Origin: Metaclostridioides mangenotii
GTDB taxonomy: Bacteria > Bacillota > Clostridia > Peptostreptococcales > Peptostreptococcaceae
DNA: 64,000 nt
Direction: 5' to 3'
Assembly: GCF_017873185.1 (NCBI RefSeq)
Contig: NZ_JAGGJX010000001.1
Location: 496,001 to 560,000 of the forward strand
This document shows positions 34,602 through 43,689 of this stretch, one piece after another (position 1 is the first letter of the stretch; the number at the start of each line of letters is the position of its first letter). Both the position numbers and the translations under genes were made by a program. The notes beneath the pieces are model-generated. The model did not search any database. It was not told the origin of the DNA and saw only the letters and a program-made list of their open reading frames with translations.

Positions 34602-34834
34602 TTATCTAATTAATCCTGCTTGCACCATATATATAAAGAACCCTATAAGTGTTGTAATTATACACCTACTAACCATTTAAGCACTCCTGTTAATCCCTTT
34701 AAATCGCTACATAATGTTTCTATTTGTATAGCAAAAGCAGCTTGTTGCTGTTCTAGTTTGTCTAATCTTTCTGAGTGGTTATCGATTCTACATTTATGTG
34801 TCTCAATCTGATGTTTTATCAGTTCCTCATTCAT
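34602..34834 (-). pseudogene. XhlA-type holin/haemolysin remnant, frameshifted
   Basis: The frame starts MNEELIKHQIETHKCRIDNH and continues SERLDKLEQQQAAFAIQIET to LTGVLKWLVGV, the coiled-coil N-terminal part of phage XhlA proteins, then stops at a TAA. The missing membrane segment (ITTLIGFFIYMVQAGLIR) follows in another frame and ends at 34602. The total of 233 bases is one short of a multiple of three, so a single-base deletion at GTATAATT explains it. XhlA proteins take part in phage host-cell lysis. Confidence 0.75.
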
Positions 34835-34890
34835 CTCCGAATCTTATAATTTATATAAGGGATAGACTAATCTACCCCAAAATTTGCAAT

Positions 34891-34920
34891 AAAAAAACAC
34901 CACATAAAGCGGTGCTTTTT
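34891..34920. terminator. Terminator-like hairpin in the prophage scar
   Basis: CACC and GGTG with adjoining A/T runs (AAAAAACACCAC...GCGGTGCTTTTT) form a short hairpin with T-runs on both strands. Confidence 0.6.
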
Positions 34921-35011
34921 CATGATATATAATACATAATGCAAAATGTAAGGAGAAACACGATTAAGTGAACCCATAATCCTGTGTACATATTATATAC
35001 AATATAATACC

Positions 35012-35044
35012 AAAAAACACCTTAAAAATATAAGGTGTTTTTTT
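35012..35044. terminator. Terminator-like hairpin in the prophage scar
   Basis: AAAACACCTTA and TAAGGTGTTTT flank a 6-base loop and are followed by a T-run on the plus strand (and on the minus strand). No gene ends directly at it now. The rest of 34921-35398 shows no coding signal that I could support. Confidence 0.65.
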
Positions 35045-35398
35045 GATAGGAAAATACTATAAAATAACACTGAAAGATTATAAATATATATCTTATTTCG
35101 GTGTCCATACAATATATTAAATTTATCTTCATATTATGCAATAAGAAAGCAACTACAATTGTAGAAGCAAACGAAAAAACACCTTTAGTATAGGGAAACC
35201 AAGGTAGTATAATGCGTACATTAATTATTTTTATTCATAAAAAAGAACTCAACTTTTTATTCATACGAAAAAACAATGACAAAGTTACTGATCAATAATG
35301 GTATTAATTATGTTCAGTATAATATTATTATATTCACTTTAATCTCTTTTATTTATAAAAAAGGACTCTACTTTGTATAGTCCTCGCTCGTTATTTGC

Positions 35399-35518
35399 TT
35401 ATATTGTTGTGCTGTTAACTAAAAAAACATCTCCTTCATTAAGCAAACTATTTTTTTAAATATATTCTTTATCTATATTATTTATCTTGCTTTTTTTATC
35501 CCATATTTGTATTTTCAT
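35399..35518 (-). pseudogene. Small prophage protein remnant, frameshifted
   Basis: An ATG at 35518, 7 bases after AAGGGG, opens MKIQIWDKKSKINNIDKEYI and stops at 35456; in the next frame the sequence continues KNSLLNEGDVFLVNSTTI and stops at 35399. One extra base in the A-run explains the break. A small protein of this kind sits between tail-fibre and lysis genes in many Firmicute phages. A hairpin (AGGACT/AGTCCT) with a T-run follows at about 35355-35385. Exact family not recognised. Confidence 0.5.
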
Positions 35519-35537
35519 TTTATTTTTCCCCTTTCAT

Positions 35538-35636
35538 TTAAGGTATATAAGTATATGCTATGTTAGTGCCATAACCCCAATCATTCGTACCGCCAGCTAA
35601 AAAATTAATTCCATCTTTATAAAAAGCTCTGGGACG
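35538..35636 (-). pseudogene. C-terminal end of a phage tail-fibre-like protein
   Basis: The frame reads RPRAFYKDGINFLAGGTNDW then GYGTNIAYTYIP and a stop, a Gly/Asn/Tyr-rich ending like those of phage tail fibres or base-plate adhesins. Upstream sequence (to 35700) has stops in all frames, so the bulk of the gene is gone. It lies directly before the small remnant at 35399-35518. Confidence 0.5.
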
Positions 35637-35850
35637 ATTAATCAGTTAAATGTCAGTCAGGTGCAACGACTTTTAAAATTAAAAACGTCGAAATTGCAAC
35701 CGTTAAAGTATTATGCTGTTTTATAAATTACTACATTCTCATATCTTAGTATTATGTTATTTATTTGTTATTTTATGTATTTTGTATTCAAGGATTATAA
35801 ATAAGTTAAATAATGTAAAGTATACTATATATAAACAAAGGAGTGATGTA

Positions 35851-36708
35851 ATGAAAAAAGATAGAATAACTATTTCAGAAGTTTTAATATTAGTAGTCGG
35901 GTGTTTTTTGATGGCTGCATCACTTAATTTATTTTTTAATCCTCATTCAATAGCACCAGGTGGGCTTACTGGTCTAGCTGTAGTAATAAACACTATTTCG
36001 CCAATTCCTCTATGGGTAGTAAACCTAGTATTAAACATACCGTTATTTGTACTCGCTTTTAAAATTCTAAGCAGAAAAGACTGTATAAAAACTGTGCTCG
36101 GCATTTTGCTTCTAACACTTGCCCTAAAAGTTACCGATAACCTAGCTATGATAGATGTAACAAATGATATAATACTCGCTATTATATCTGGTTCTATTCT
36201 TATGGGATTTGGACATGGCCTTATCTTTAGAATAAACGGTACTACTGGTGGAACAGACCTTATAGGTTTACTTCTAAATAAATATATCCCAAGCCTTAGT
36301 GTGCCAGTATTGATGGGGATTGTAGACTCTGTAGTTGTCGCTTTATCTGGTATTGTTACAGGAAGGATAGAAATAGCTCTTTACTCAACCCTTGCTCTTT
36401 ATATTATCGTTAAAATGAGCGACCTTATGATCGAAGGATTTGATTATTCAAAATCATTTATGATAATATCTGATAAGTACAAAGAGATAAATCAGATTAT
36501 TATAGAAGACCTTGAAAGAGGAGCTACTATTTTAAATGGCGAAGGTGCGTACACAGGTTCAGATAAGAAAGTTATACTGGTTGTAGTGGCAAAAAAAGAA
36601 GTAGTAAAACTGAAAAAACTGGTCAAGGAAACAGACCCAAATTCATTTATTATAATTACTGATATTCATGAAGCCGTAGGTAATGGATTTAAAATGTATG
36701 ACAAATAA
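35851..36708 (+). CDS. YitT family membrane protein
   Basis: A 285-residue protein of the YitT/DUF2179 family: five to six membrane helices in residues 10-170 (LILVVGCFLMAASLNLFFNP, APGGLTGLAVVI, GTTGGTDLIG) followed by a cytoplasmic DUF2179 domain (about 205-280: RGATILNGEGAYTGSDKKVI and FIIITDIHEAVGNGF). AAGGAG lies seven bases before the ATG at 35851; the frame extends upstream to 35713 but without a ribosome binding site. Function unknown in most members. It lies alone, beyond the prophage scar. Confidence 0.92.
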   Translation: MKKDRITISEVLILVVGCFLMAASLNLFFNPHSIAPGGLTGLAVVINTISPIPLWVVNLVLNIPLFVLAFKILSRKDCIKTVLGILLLTLALKVTDNLAMIDVTNDIILAIISGSILMGFGHGLIFRINGTTGGTDLIGLLLNKYIPSLSVPVLMGIVDSVVVALSGIVTGRIEIALYSTLALYIIVKMSDLMIEGFDYSKSFMIISDKYKEINQIIIEDLERGATILNGEGAYTGSDKKVILVVVAKKEVVKLKKLVKETDPNSFIIITDIHEAVGNGFKMYDK

Positions 36709-36724
36709 CATATAAATTAACGAA

Positions 36725-36804
36725 AAATGGTCTCAGTTAAATGATTCATATTGAATTAACGAATCTTAAATCCTCTCAATATGATTATTTATCTGAAACC
36801 ATTT
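36725..36804. terminator. Large bidirectional terminator between yitT and clpB
   Basis: Arms of about 29 bases (AAATGGTCTCAGTTAAATGA...TCATATTGA and the matching complement at 36776-36804) form an imperfect long hairpin with a 21-base loop, in the 187-base gap between two convergent genes. Confidence 0.75.
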
Positions 36805-36895
36805 ATTTTATTCGAATATTTCTAGCTTTATTCAAATACTCTTTTATTTCAAGCTTTATTTTAAGTTTTACTTTATATCAATATATGCATTTATA

Positions 36896-39493
36896 CTACT
36901 CTTTTAAATTTACAGTAATACTATTATCTATACTGTCTACAAGTATTGTACAACCATTATATAATTCGCCTGCTATTAGCTTTTTAGCTATAGTAGTCTC
37001 TAATACATTTCCTATATATCTTTTTAATGGTCTCGCACCGTACACTGGATCGTAACCTTCTTCTACCATAATATCTTTTGCAGATTCTGTAACTTCTACA
37101 TTTATATTCTTTTCGGTAAGTCTGTTTTTTAAGTCTTTCATAAATATATCTATAATTTTTTTGATATTTTTTCTATCAAGTGGTTTAAACATAATTATGT
37201 CATCGACCCTATTTAAAAACTCTGGTTTAAATCTCATTTTCATCTCTCTCATAACCATGCTATTTACTTCTTCGGTGATATTTCCACCAGCTTCCAATAG
37301 ATAGTTACTTCCTATATTTGAAGTCATAATTATTAGAGTATTTTTGAAATCTACTGTTTTACCTTTGTTATCTGTAAGTCTACCGTCATCAAGTATTTGT
37401 AAGAACATATTAAATACATCCTCATGTGCTTTTTCAATTTCGTCAAATAGAATTACTGAGTATGGAGCTCTTCTTACTGCTTCAGTAAGTTGTCCACCTT
37501 CTTCATATCCGACATATCCTGGAGGAGGTCCTACAAGTCTAGAAACCGCTTGTTTTTCCATATACTCAGACATATCAATTCTAATTATACTGTCTTCATC
37601 ATCAAATAGGTTTCTAGCCAAAGTTTTAGCTAGCTCTGTCTTACCAACGCCAGTTGGCCCTAAGAATATAAATGATCCAATAGGTTTTTTCTCATCTTTA
37701 AGACCAGCACGCGCTCGAATTACTGCATTTGATACTGCTGTTACAGCTTCGTCCTGACCTATAACTCTTTTATGAAGTTCATCTTCAAGTTTTAATAATT
37801 TCTGTCTTTCGCTTTCTACTAGTCTAGTAACAGGTATACCAGTCCATTTAGATACTATATCTGATATCTCTTCCTCTGTAACTTCCTCTTTAAGAAGAGC
37901 ATTTTCAGAGCTTTCCTCCATTTTTTCTTCATAGTCTTTTATCTTTTGCTCTAGGGTAGGTATTTCACCGTACTTAACCTCTGCTGCTCTGTTGAAATCG
38001 TACTCTCTTTCGTATCTTTCAACTTTTCCTTTAGCGTCGTCTAGTTGTGATTTTAAATTTTTAATCTCTAGTATATTACCTTTTTCTTTTTCATATTTTG
38101 CAGTCATTTCATCGTTTTTAGATTTAAGTTCTGCTATTTCTTTTTGTATATTCTCTAATCTTTGTATACTGTCTTCATCTTTTTCTTTAATAAGAGCTTC
38201 TCTCTCTGTCTCTAGAGTAAATAACTTTCTTCTAACTACATCTAGCTCTGTAGGAAGAGAATCTATTTCACTACGTATCATTGCTCCAGCTTCATCTATC
38301 AAGTCTATAGCTTTATCTGGTAAAAATCTATCTTGGATATATCTGTCTGATAATTTTGCCGCTGCTACTATTGCACTGTCGTGAATTCTTACACCGTGGT
38401 GAATCTCAAATCTTTCTTTAAGCCCTCTTAGTATTGAAATTGTATCTTCTACAGTTGGTTCAGAAACTACAACAGGTTGGAAACGTCTTTCTAGAGCTTT
38501 ATCTTTCTCAATATATTTTCTGTACTCATCAAAAGTTGTTGCACCTATACAATTCAGTTCACCTCTAGCAAGCATTGGTTTTATTAAGTTACCTGCGTCC
38601 ATAGAACCTTCCGTTTTTCCAGCGCCTACAATTGTATGAATCTCATCAATAAAGAGAATTATTCTGCCTTCGGAACTCTGAACTTCTTTTAGTACCGCTT
38701 TTAATCTCTCTTCAAATTCACCTCTATACTTAGCACCAGCTATAAGTGAACCCATATCAAGTGAAAATACAATTTTATCCTTTAATCCTTCTGGAATATC
38801 CCCTCTTACTATTCTCTCGGCTAACCCTTCTACTATAGCTGTCTTACCGACACCTGGCTCACCGATTAATACTGGGTTGTTTTTAGTCTTTCTTGAAAGT
38901 ATTCTTACTACCCTTCTTATCTCTTCGTCTCTGCCTATAACTGGATCTAATTTATGTTTTTTTGCTAAGTCAACTAGATTGATACCGTATCTTGCAAGTG
39001 CATCGTAAGTTCCCTCAGGATCTGACGAATCAACTCTCTGGTTCCCTCTAACTTGATGAAGAACTTTTAAAAATTCACTTTTAGTTATATTGTACTCTTT
39101 CAATATTTTACCAACTGTATTTTTTGATTCTAGATCAATAATTGCCAGCATTACATGTTCAACACTTATATACTGATCTTTAAATTCTTTTGATATACTC
39201 TCGGCTTTTATAAGAACTTCATTAATACGTCTTGTAGCAGTTACTCCTTGAGAATCTGCACCATCTCCGTATACTTTTGGAAGCTTATCAATCTCAGAGT
39301 AGATTGAGTTTTTAAGTGCATCAATGGATACATTCATTTTTTCGATTATATTTGGAATAAGCCCATCTTCTTGATTTACAAGCGCTGAAAAAAGATGGAT
39401 TACATCTACTTGTTGATTGTGATTTTTAACTGCTTCATTAAATGCCTCATTTAAACTTTTCTGAACTCTCACTGTCATTTTTTCTACGTCCAT
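36896..39493 (-). CDS. clpB: ATP-dependent disaggregase ClpB
   Basis: An 865-residue HSP100 chaperone that rescues aggregated proteins with DnaK. In order: N-domain repeats (1-145), first AAA module with Walker [10 protein letters not shown] at 211-219, a coiled-coil middle domain (about 410-530, rich in Glu/Lys), and the second AAA module with GPTGVGKTE and the substrate-loop GYVGYEEGG. The M-domain shows it is ClpB rather than ClpC, ClpA or ClpE. No CtsR or HrcA operator was recognised in the short upstream region. Confidence 0.97.
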   Translation of the reverse strand: MDVEKMTVRVQKSLNEAFNEAVKNHNQQVDVIHLFSALVNQEDGLIPNIIEKMNVSIDALKNSIYSEIDKLPKVYGDGADSQGVTATRRINEVLIKAESISKEFKDQYISVEHVMLAIIDLESKNTVGKILKEYNITKSEFLKVLHQVRGNQRVDSSDPEGTYDALARYGINLVDLAKKHKLDPVIGRDEEIRRVVRILSRKTKNNPVLIGEPGVGKTAIVEGLAERIVRGDIPEGLKDKIVFSLDMGSLIAGAKYRGEFEERLKAVLKEVQSSEGRIILFIDEIHTIVGAGKTEGSMDAGNLIKPMLARGELNCIGATTFDEYRKYIEKDKALERRFQPVVVSEPTVEDTISILRGLKERFEIHHGVRIHDSAIVAAAKLSDRYIQDRFLPDKAIDLIDEAGAMIRSEIDSLPTELDVVRRKLFTLETEREALIKEKDEDSIQRLENIQKEIAELKSKNDEMTAKYEKEKGNILEIKNLKSQLDDAKGKVERYEREYDFNRAAEVKYGEIPTLEQKIKDYEEKMEESSENALLKEEVTEEEISDIVSKWTGIPVTRLVESERQKLLKLEDELHKRVIGQDEAVTAVSNAVIRARAGLKDEKKPIGSFIFLGPTGVGKTELAKTLARNLFDDEDSIIRIDMSEYMEKQAVSRLVGPPPGYVGYEEGGQLTEAVRRAPYSVILFDEIEKAHEDVFNMFLQILDDGRLTDNKGKTVDFKNTLIIMTSNIGSNYLLEAGGNITEEVNSMVMREMKMRFKPEFLNRVDDIIMFKPLDRKNIKKIIDIFMKDLKNRLTEKNINVEVTESAKDIMVEEGYDPVYGARPLKRYIGNVLETTIAKKLIAGELYNGCTILVDSIDNSITVNLKE

Positions 39494-39584
39494 TTAAATC
39501 ACTCCTTTTTCTTTTTAATTATTATATTTAGATAATAGTTCATATTTTTTCTATATTATTTAGTCTTGATTATTTTAAATTGAT

Positions 39585-40181
39585 TTAATTTTTTTCATTT
39601 ATTATTATTGATTTTCTAAGATCCAAGAGACTATCTAGCAAATTTTCATTATTGTCTGGGTTAAATTGAAGCGTTAGTATAAAACTTTTATCTCCATTAA
39701 AGAAGTCTATACTGTCTTTTTTGTCGGCATTTATATATAAATCATTGGTTAAAAATCTACTTTCTCCAACCAATAAATTCTCGCATTTTTCTAAAAATTT
39801 CTGACTGTAATCTATTACGTATATATTTTCAATGTAGTCGTACTCGTAATTAGATACATTCTTAAACACTCTAAGTATATTTGTATTAATAAAGTTGTAA
39901 ATTTGGCTATTGTTATATATTGAGATTTGTTCATATATATACTCTCTAAACAGAGGGTGAACATTTTGTCTTAGTTTGATTATATAATCATTTGAAAGTT
40001 CAAAATAGAGTTTCCAGTAGTTAGAATTGCTTTTTTTAAGAGTAAATGCTACGTTGTTTTTATTATAAACATTATTTTGGCTAAGATTACTAAGGAAATT
40101 ATGTTGTCTAAGTGTAGTAGATCCTTCTTCAAAAAAACGATCAAACCACTGTAATATATTTCTATCAACTTTTAAACTCAT
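39585..40181 (-). CDS. Uncharacterised protein paired with a winged-helix protein
   Basis: A 198-residue soluble protein with no recognised family. It has mixed helix/strand character, many Asn, Tyr and Phe residues and a central helical stretch around EYIYEQISIYNNSQIYNFIN. The start at 40181 is chosen because AAGG lies seven bases upstream and the gene then follows the preceding stop by four bases; a longer frame to 40226 overlaps the upstream gene without a ribosome binding site. It forms a two-gene unit with the RepL-like protein. No signal peptide or membrane segment. Confidence 0.7.
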   Translation of the reverse strand: MSLKVDRNILQWFDRFFEEGSTTLRQHNFLSNLSQNNVYNKNNVAFTLKKSNSNYWKLYFELSNDYIIKLRQNVHPLFREYIYEQISIYNNSQIYNFINTNILRVFKNVSNYEYDYIENIYVIDYSQKFLEKCENLLVGESRFLTNDLYINADKKDSIDFFNGDKSFILTLQFNPDNNENLLDSLLDLRKSIIINEKN

Positions 40182-40185
40182 CTTA

Positions 40186-40638
40186 TTACCTTCTTCCCTT
40201 ATAAGCTTTTTTGTTACTTGAATCATTTCCTTTTTTAACCTTTAAGCCGTTGTATTCATCTAACAGCCTATCTCTATCCATTTTACTTCCTCTATACGAA
40301 ATGGATGGATTTATCATATATTCCCCATTTTTTACTCTCTGCAAAAAATCTCTTTTTTTTAGTTCAGTGAAATTTGTTGAAAGAGTTGTCTTTGGATAAT
40401 CAAATTCTTTTGAAAGTTCATCTAGTGTCATATAAATCTTGTTGTTTTTATCCATAAGACTCAAAAGCATAAGGGGAATCAAGTCCTTCTTTGTATAGGA
40501 TTTTTCTACAACTTTTAAATAGTTTTTAATAGATATGTTTGAGTATTTATTTTTTTCAAAAAGCACATTCCTACTCTCTGTATAATGATCTTCTAAATCT
40601 TTTTTACCCGTTTTATTCGAATTAAAAATTATCCTCAC
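40186..40638 (-). CDS. RepL-like winged-helix DNA-binding protein
   Basis: A 150-residue protein whose central part (about 52-115) is a winged helix: LMDKNNKIYMTLDELSKEFD, YPKTTLSTNFTELKKRDFLQ and the wing GEYMINPSISYRGSK. The ending ...YMINP..xRG is characteristic of Firmicute plasmid replication protein RepL and of related wHTH proteins. The start is uncertain: the longest frame begins at a GTG lying in AAGGTGAGG, and no ATG is available before the HTH. It is the first gene of a pair with the 198-residue protein. A plasmid- or element-derived origin is inference; a plain transcriptional regulator is possible. Confidence 0.6.
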   Translation of the reverse strand: MRIIFNSNKTGKKDLEDHYTESRNVLFEKNKYSNISIKNYLKVVEKSYTKKDLIPLMLLSLMDKNNKIYMTLDELSKEFDYPKTTLSTNFTELKKRDFLQRVKNGEYMINPSISYRGSKMDRDRLLDEYNGLKVKKGNDSSNKKAYKGRR

Positions 40639-40701
40639 CTTCTTTCACTTTTATCTAAAGTAAATATATTACAAAAAAATAAGCTTGTCAAAACTAAAAA
40701 C

Positions 40702-40757
40702 GACAAAAGTTAAGCAATGAGGTAAACTTTTATTAGTCTTATCACTTAACTTTTGTC
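40702..40757. repeat. 13-base perfect inverted repeat upstream of the RepL-like gene
   Basis: GACAAAAGTTAAG and CTTAACTTTTGTC flank a 30-base loop, with further A/T pairing outside. It lies 64 bases upstream of the RepL-like gene and 180 bases past argF. It may be the argF terminator (GTTTTTAGTTTT follows on the minus strand) or a binding site of the RepL-like protein. Confidence 0.6.
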
Positions 40758-40933
40758 ATTATAAGTTTTGACTAATTTCAATTATTTTAGTCCTAATTTA
40801 TAATATTTTATGTAATCTTTTAAAAAAAATTATTTTTATTCCTACTAGGTATTAATAAATTGATTATTTTTTATATCGTATCACTTTTACTAATTAATAA
40901 TGACCACTCTACAATTTATTCATTTATAATATT

Positions 40934-41962
40934 TTAAAATTTATTATCCATATTTGCACCAGCGATAGTAGAAACCATAATAGCCTTGATCGTGTGCATT
41001 CTATTCTCCGCTTCTTCAAAAACTTTTGAGTGTTTTGAATTGAATACTTCATCTGTTACTTCAAGCTCTTTAAGCCCAAACTTATCGTATATTTCCTTCC
41101 CTACTTCTGTTTCTAAGTCGTGAAATGCTGGTAAACAGTGTAAGAAAATCACATTATTATTCTCTGTCTTCTTTATCATATCCATATTTACTTGATAATC
41201 TGTCAAAAGATTTATTCTCGACTCGTACATATTTTCTTCACCCATCGAAACCCAAACATCTGTATATATTACATCTGCACCTTTTACATCATTTATATCT
41301 TCAGTCAATGTTATCTTACCATGTGACTTTCTAGATACCTCTTTCATTTCTTCAATCAATTCTTTAACTGGCCAAAGTTCTTTTGGAGCTAAAGCTACAA
41401 AGTGAATTCCCACCTTTGCACATCCTATCAAGAGAGAATTACCCATATTATTTCTTGCATCTCCAACATAGACAAGTTTTATTTTATCGAGGTCTTTATC
41501 TACATTTTCAGTTATTGTAAGGAAGTCTGCTAGTATTTGCGTCGGATGGTATTGATCGGTTAGACCGTTCCATACAGGTACCCCTGAGTGCTCAGATAAA
41601 GTCTCTACTGTCTCTTGCTTAAAGCCTCTAAATTGTATTCCATCGTAGTATTTCCCCAATACTTTCGCTGTATCTTTAACAGATTCTTTTTTGCCCATAT
41701 GGCAATCAGCAGGCGAAAGATATGTAGTTAAGGCCCCTTCATCGTGAGCTGCGACTTCAAATGAACATCTAGTTCTAGTAGATGTCTTCTCAAATAGCAG
41801 AGCTATATTTTTTCCCTCAAGCAAATCTCCTTTTATACCGACCTTTTTCTTTGTTTTTAAATAACTCGCTAGAGTCAACAGATACTTAATTTCCTCCCTA
41901 GTATAATCTTTCAGTGTTAAAAAATTTCTACCTTTTAAACTTATATTGTTCATACTTTTCAT
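40934..41962 (-). CDS. argF: Ornithine carbamoyltransferase
   Basis: A protein of about 342 residues joining ornithine and carbamoyl phosphate to citrulline. The carbamoyl-phosphate motif STRTRCSFE, HPTQILADF, and the ornithine-binding FLHCLPAFHD are present. Start: an ATG at 41962 lies ten bases after AGGTGAG; an upstream in-frame GTG (41977) is only four bases from GAGG, and an ATG at 41953 also fits the usual N-terminus MNxxLKGRNFL. An arginine-specific T-box leader precedes it, so the anabolic role is favoured over the arginine deiminase pathway; no arcA or arcC is nearby. Confidence 0.95.
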   Translation of the reverse strand: MKSMNNISLKGRNFLTLKDYTREEIKYLLTLASYLKTKKKVGIKGDLLEGKNIALLFEKTSTRTRCSFEVAAHDEGALTTYLSPADCHMGKKESVKDTAKVLGKYYDGIQFRGFKQETVETLSEHSGVPVWNGLTDQYHPTQILADFLTITENVDKDLDKIKLVYVGDARNNMGNSLLIGCAKVGIHFVALAPKELWPVKELIEEMKEVSRKSHGKITLTEDINDVKGADVIYTDVWVSMGEENMYESRINLLTDYQVNMDMIKKTENNNVIFLHCLPAFHDLETEVGKEIYDKFGLKELEVTDEVFNSKHSKVFEEAENRMHTIKAIMVSTIAGANMDNKF

Positions 41963-42002
41963 AATTATTTCACTCACCTAACCTCTTTTTAAATTTTGTA
42001 TT

Positions 42003-42055
42003 AAAAAAGCCCCTCAGCAATTAATGCTAAGAGGCGACTTTGCGCGGTACCACTC
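42003..42055 (-). promoter_or_regulatory. Second T-box antiterminator and terminator module of the argF leader
   Basis: Downstream of the first terminator, the minus strand again reads GAGTGGTACCGCG (42055-42043), a T-box core with the tRNA-end-pairing TGG, followed by the hairpin GCCTCTTAGCA/TGCTGAGGGGC and a T-run (42035-42003). Only about 90 bases separate it from the first T-run, too short for a second stem I, and no second specifier loop is visible. It seems to be a duplicated terminator module served by the single upstream stem I, or a decayed second T-box. Confidence 0.8.
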
Positions 42056-42145
42056 TTCTTAGTAAAACATTCTAACAATAGCGCGCTAACCCAATTATAT
42101 ATTAATTTGCATCGTAAATTTAAATACATAAATATTGATACAACT

Positions 42146-42395
42146 AAAAAAACCCTCAGTCAAAGACCAAGAGACGAATATAACCCGCGTTACCACACTT
42201 ATTGATAAAAATATCTTACCCACTCGATCTCTTAAGGCGAGAACACCTATTGCAATACTAATTTCCTGCAATATCCTCCAAAGCTCTATTCACATAAACA
42301 TCACTGCCAAGCTTCCACCTATCTCGGCTCTCTATAAATTAGCTTACTGCTACTTCTCTTCTTCCCAGGATTTATTTTTCTATTATTTCTATCTA
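42146..42395 (-). promoter_or_regulatory. Arginine T-box leader (stem I, antiterminator, terminator) upstream of argF
   Basis: On the minus strand a complete T-box is seen: AGTAGCAGTAAG near 42350, the apical GAGAGCCGAGATAGGTGGAA region, the specifier-loop pattern GTGAATAGAGCTTTGGAGG, and the T-box core GTGTGGTAACGCGGG (42198-42184), then the terminator CTCTTGGTC/GACTGAGGG with seven T (42173-42146). By alignment with known specifier loops (GAAT-NNN-xCTTTGGAG) the specifier is AGA (42287-42285), an arginine codon, in agreement with argF. Uncharged tRNA(Arg) should allow read-through. Confidence 0.9.
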
Positions 42396-42556
42396 TATTA
42401 ATTTATTTTAAATACATTGTCAACTAAAAAACTAGCCAAATACTAAATTCAGCTAGCTTTAATTTCTTGTTTTAATTTTAATATTAAAATTAAATATTTT
42501 ATCCAATTTTATTTATAGATATATTTTATATTTAAAAAATTGATTTTTTAGTAATT

Positions 42557-43429
42557 TTATTCGTATACAGAGTATTTCTTCCATATCTGCTCTAAATCAT
42601 CAAAGTGCTGTTTTATATCTTCTTTCTTTTTCATACCAACTGAAATAGCAAGGGCATTCGCAACACTTAAAGGCGGAACTAGAGAGTCCACAAAAGACGC
42701 CATATTGCTTTTAACTAGAAGTGTATTATCTGATAGTGATGCAACTGGTGCGAATAAACTGTCTGTAATAGATATTACGTGTGCACCTTTTTCTTTCGCA
42801 TAACTAACTATTTGGTAAGATTTTTTAGAGTATCTCGGGAAACTAATAGTTATAACTACATCTTCTTCAGACATTCTTACAACTTGCTCAAAAGCATCCC
42901 CCATATCCATTCTAATAACATGAACATTGTCCAGTATAACATCAAGATAGAATCCTAAGTACTGAGCTATTACAAAAGAACTTCGAGCACCTAAGATGTA
43001 TATTTTTCTAGCTTTAAGAAGCTTATTTGAAGCCTCTTCAAAAGCTTTCTCATCTATTTCTTCAAGAGTAACTCTTATATTATCTATATCGCTTTTTAAG
43101 ACTTTATTTAATATTGCAAAATCACTTGAGTATTCATTTGCCATGTCAACCCTTTGAACTGTTGTAAGCTTATTTTTTATTAACTCTTGTAAAGCTGCCT
43201 GTAGTTTTGGATAACCATTGTATCCAAGAGCATTTGCAAATCTAACTACTGTAGATTCACTAACTCCAACTGTCTCTCCCAATTTACATGCAGTCATAAA
43301 CGCCACTTTATCGTAATTATTCAAAATGTACTGAGCTATAAGTTTCTGGCCTTTACTTAGCCTTGTATACTGCGACTGAATAGTTGATATTAAGTGCTTC
43401 CCATCTTTCATATCTTTTATATCATCCAT
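42557..43429 (-). CDS. MurR/RpiR family transcriptional regulator
   Basis: A 290-residue regulator with an N-terminal HTH_6 domain (about 10-85: LSKGQKLIAQYILNNYDKVA, LGETVGVSESTVVRFANALG, GYPKLQAALQE) and a SIS sugar-phosphate isomerase-like domain (about 120-260: ILGARSSFVIAQYLGFYLD and VVITISFPRYSKK). Regulators of this kind control sugar, amino-sugar or sialic-acid catabolism; no such gene is adjacent, so the target is elsewhere or itself. The minus strand after its stop carries a short CTAGC hairpin with a T-run near 42427-42462. The gap 43430-43689 upstream shows only AT-rich sequence. Confidence 0.92.
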   Translation of the reverse strand: MDDIKDMKDGKHLISTIQSQYTRLSKGQKLIAQYILNNYDKVAFMTACKLGETVGVSESTVVRFANALGYNGYPKLQAALQELIKNKLTTVQRVDMANEYSSDFAILNKVLKSDIDNIRVTLEEIDEKAFEEASNKLLKARKIYILGARSSFVIAQYLGFYLDVILDNVHVIRMDMGDAFEQVVRMSEEDVVITISFPRYSKKSYQIVSYAKEKGAHVISITDSLFAPVASLSDNTLLVKSNMASFVDSLVPPLSVANALAISVGMKKKEDIKQHFDDLEQIWKKYSVYE

Positions 43430-43689
43430 TTTTATCTTCCTTTCGTATATAAAATCTCTTTTTAATACTTTATTTAAAGTCTTTTAAGAGATTAAGTTGT
43501 TTCTAAATTAAATTTCTGAAATTAATTCCCTATCAATTTTAAGAATCAATTCCCTGAATTTTCTGTAACTTTACTTCGACCTATCGGCGTACTTTAATTC
43601 TATGAAAATTAAAATCTATTAATTGTACACCCTTCAATATATATGATATCTATTAATTTTTTAATGTCAAGTTTTTCTTGATCTCTCAG

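Noticed and set aside
34620..34811. Plus-strand ORF of 63 residues
   Set aside because: It is the antisense of the XhlA remnant, which makes far better biological sense.
36741..37055. Plus-strand ORF of 104 residues near yitT
   Set aside because: It runs through the large bidirectional terminator and into the clpB C-terminus on the other strand; no ribosome binding site.
39585..40638. Toxin-antitoxin pair
   Set aside because: The two genes are tightly spaced, but neither protein has a recognisable toxin or antitoxin motif; a RepL-like HTH fits better.
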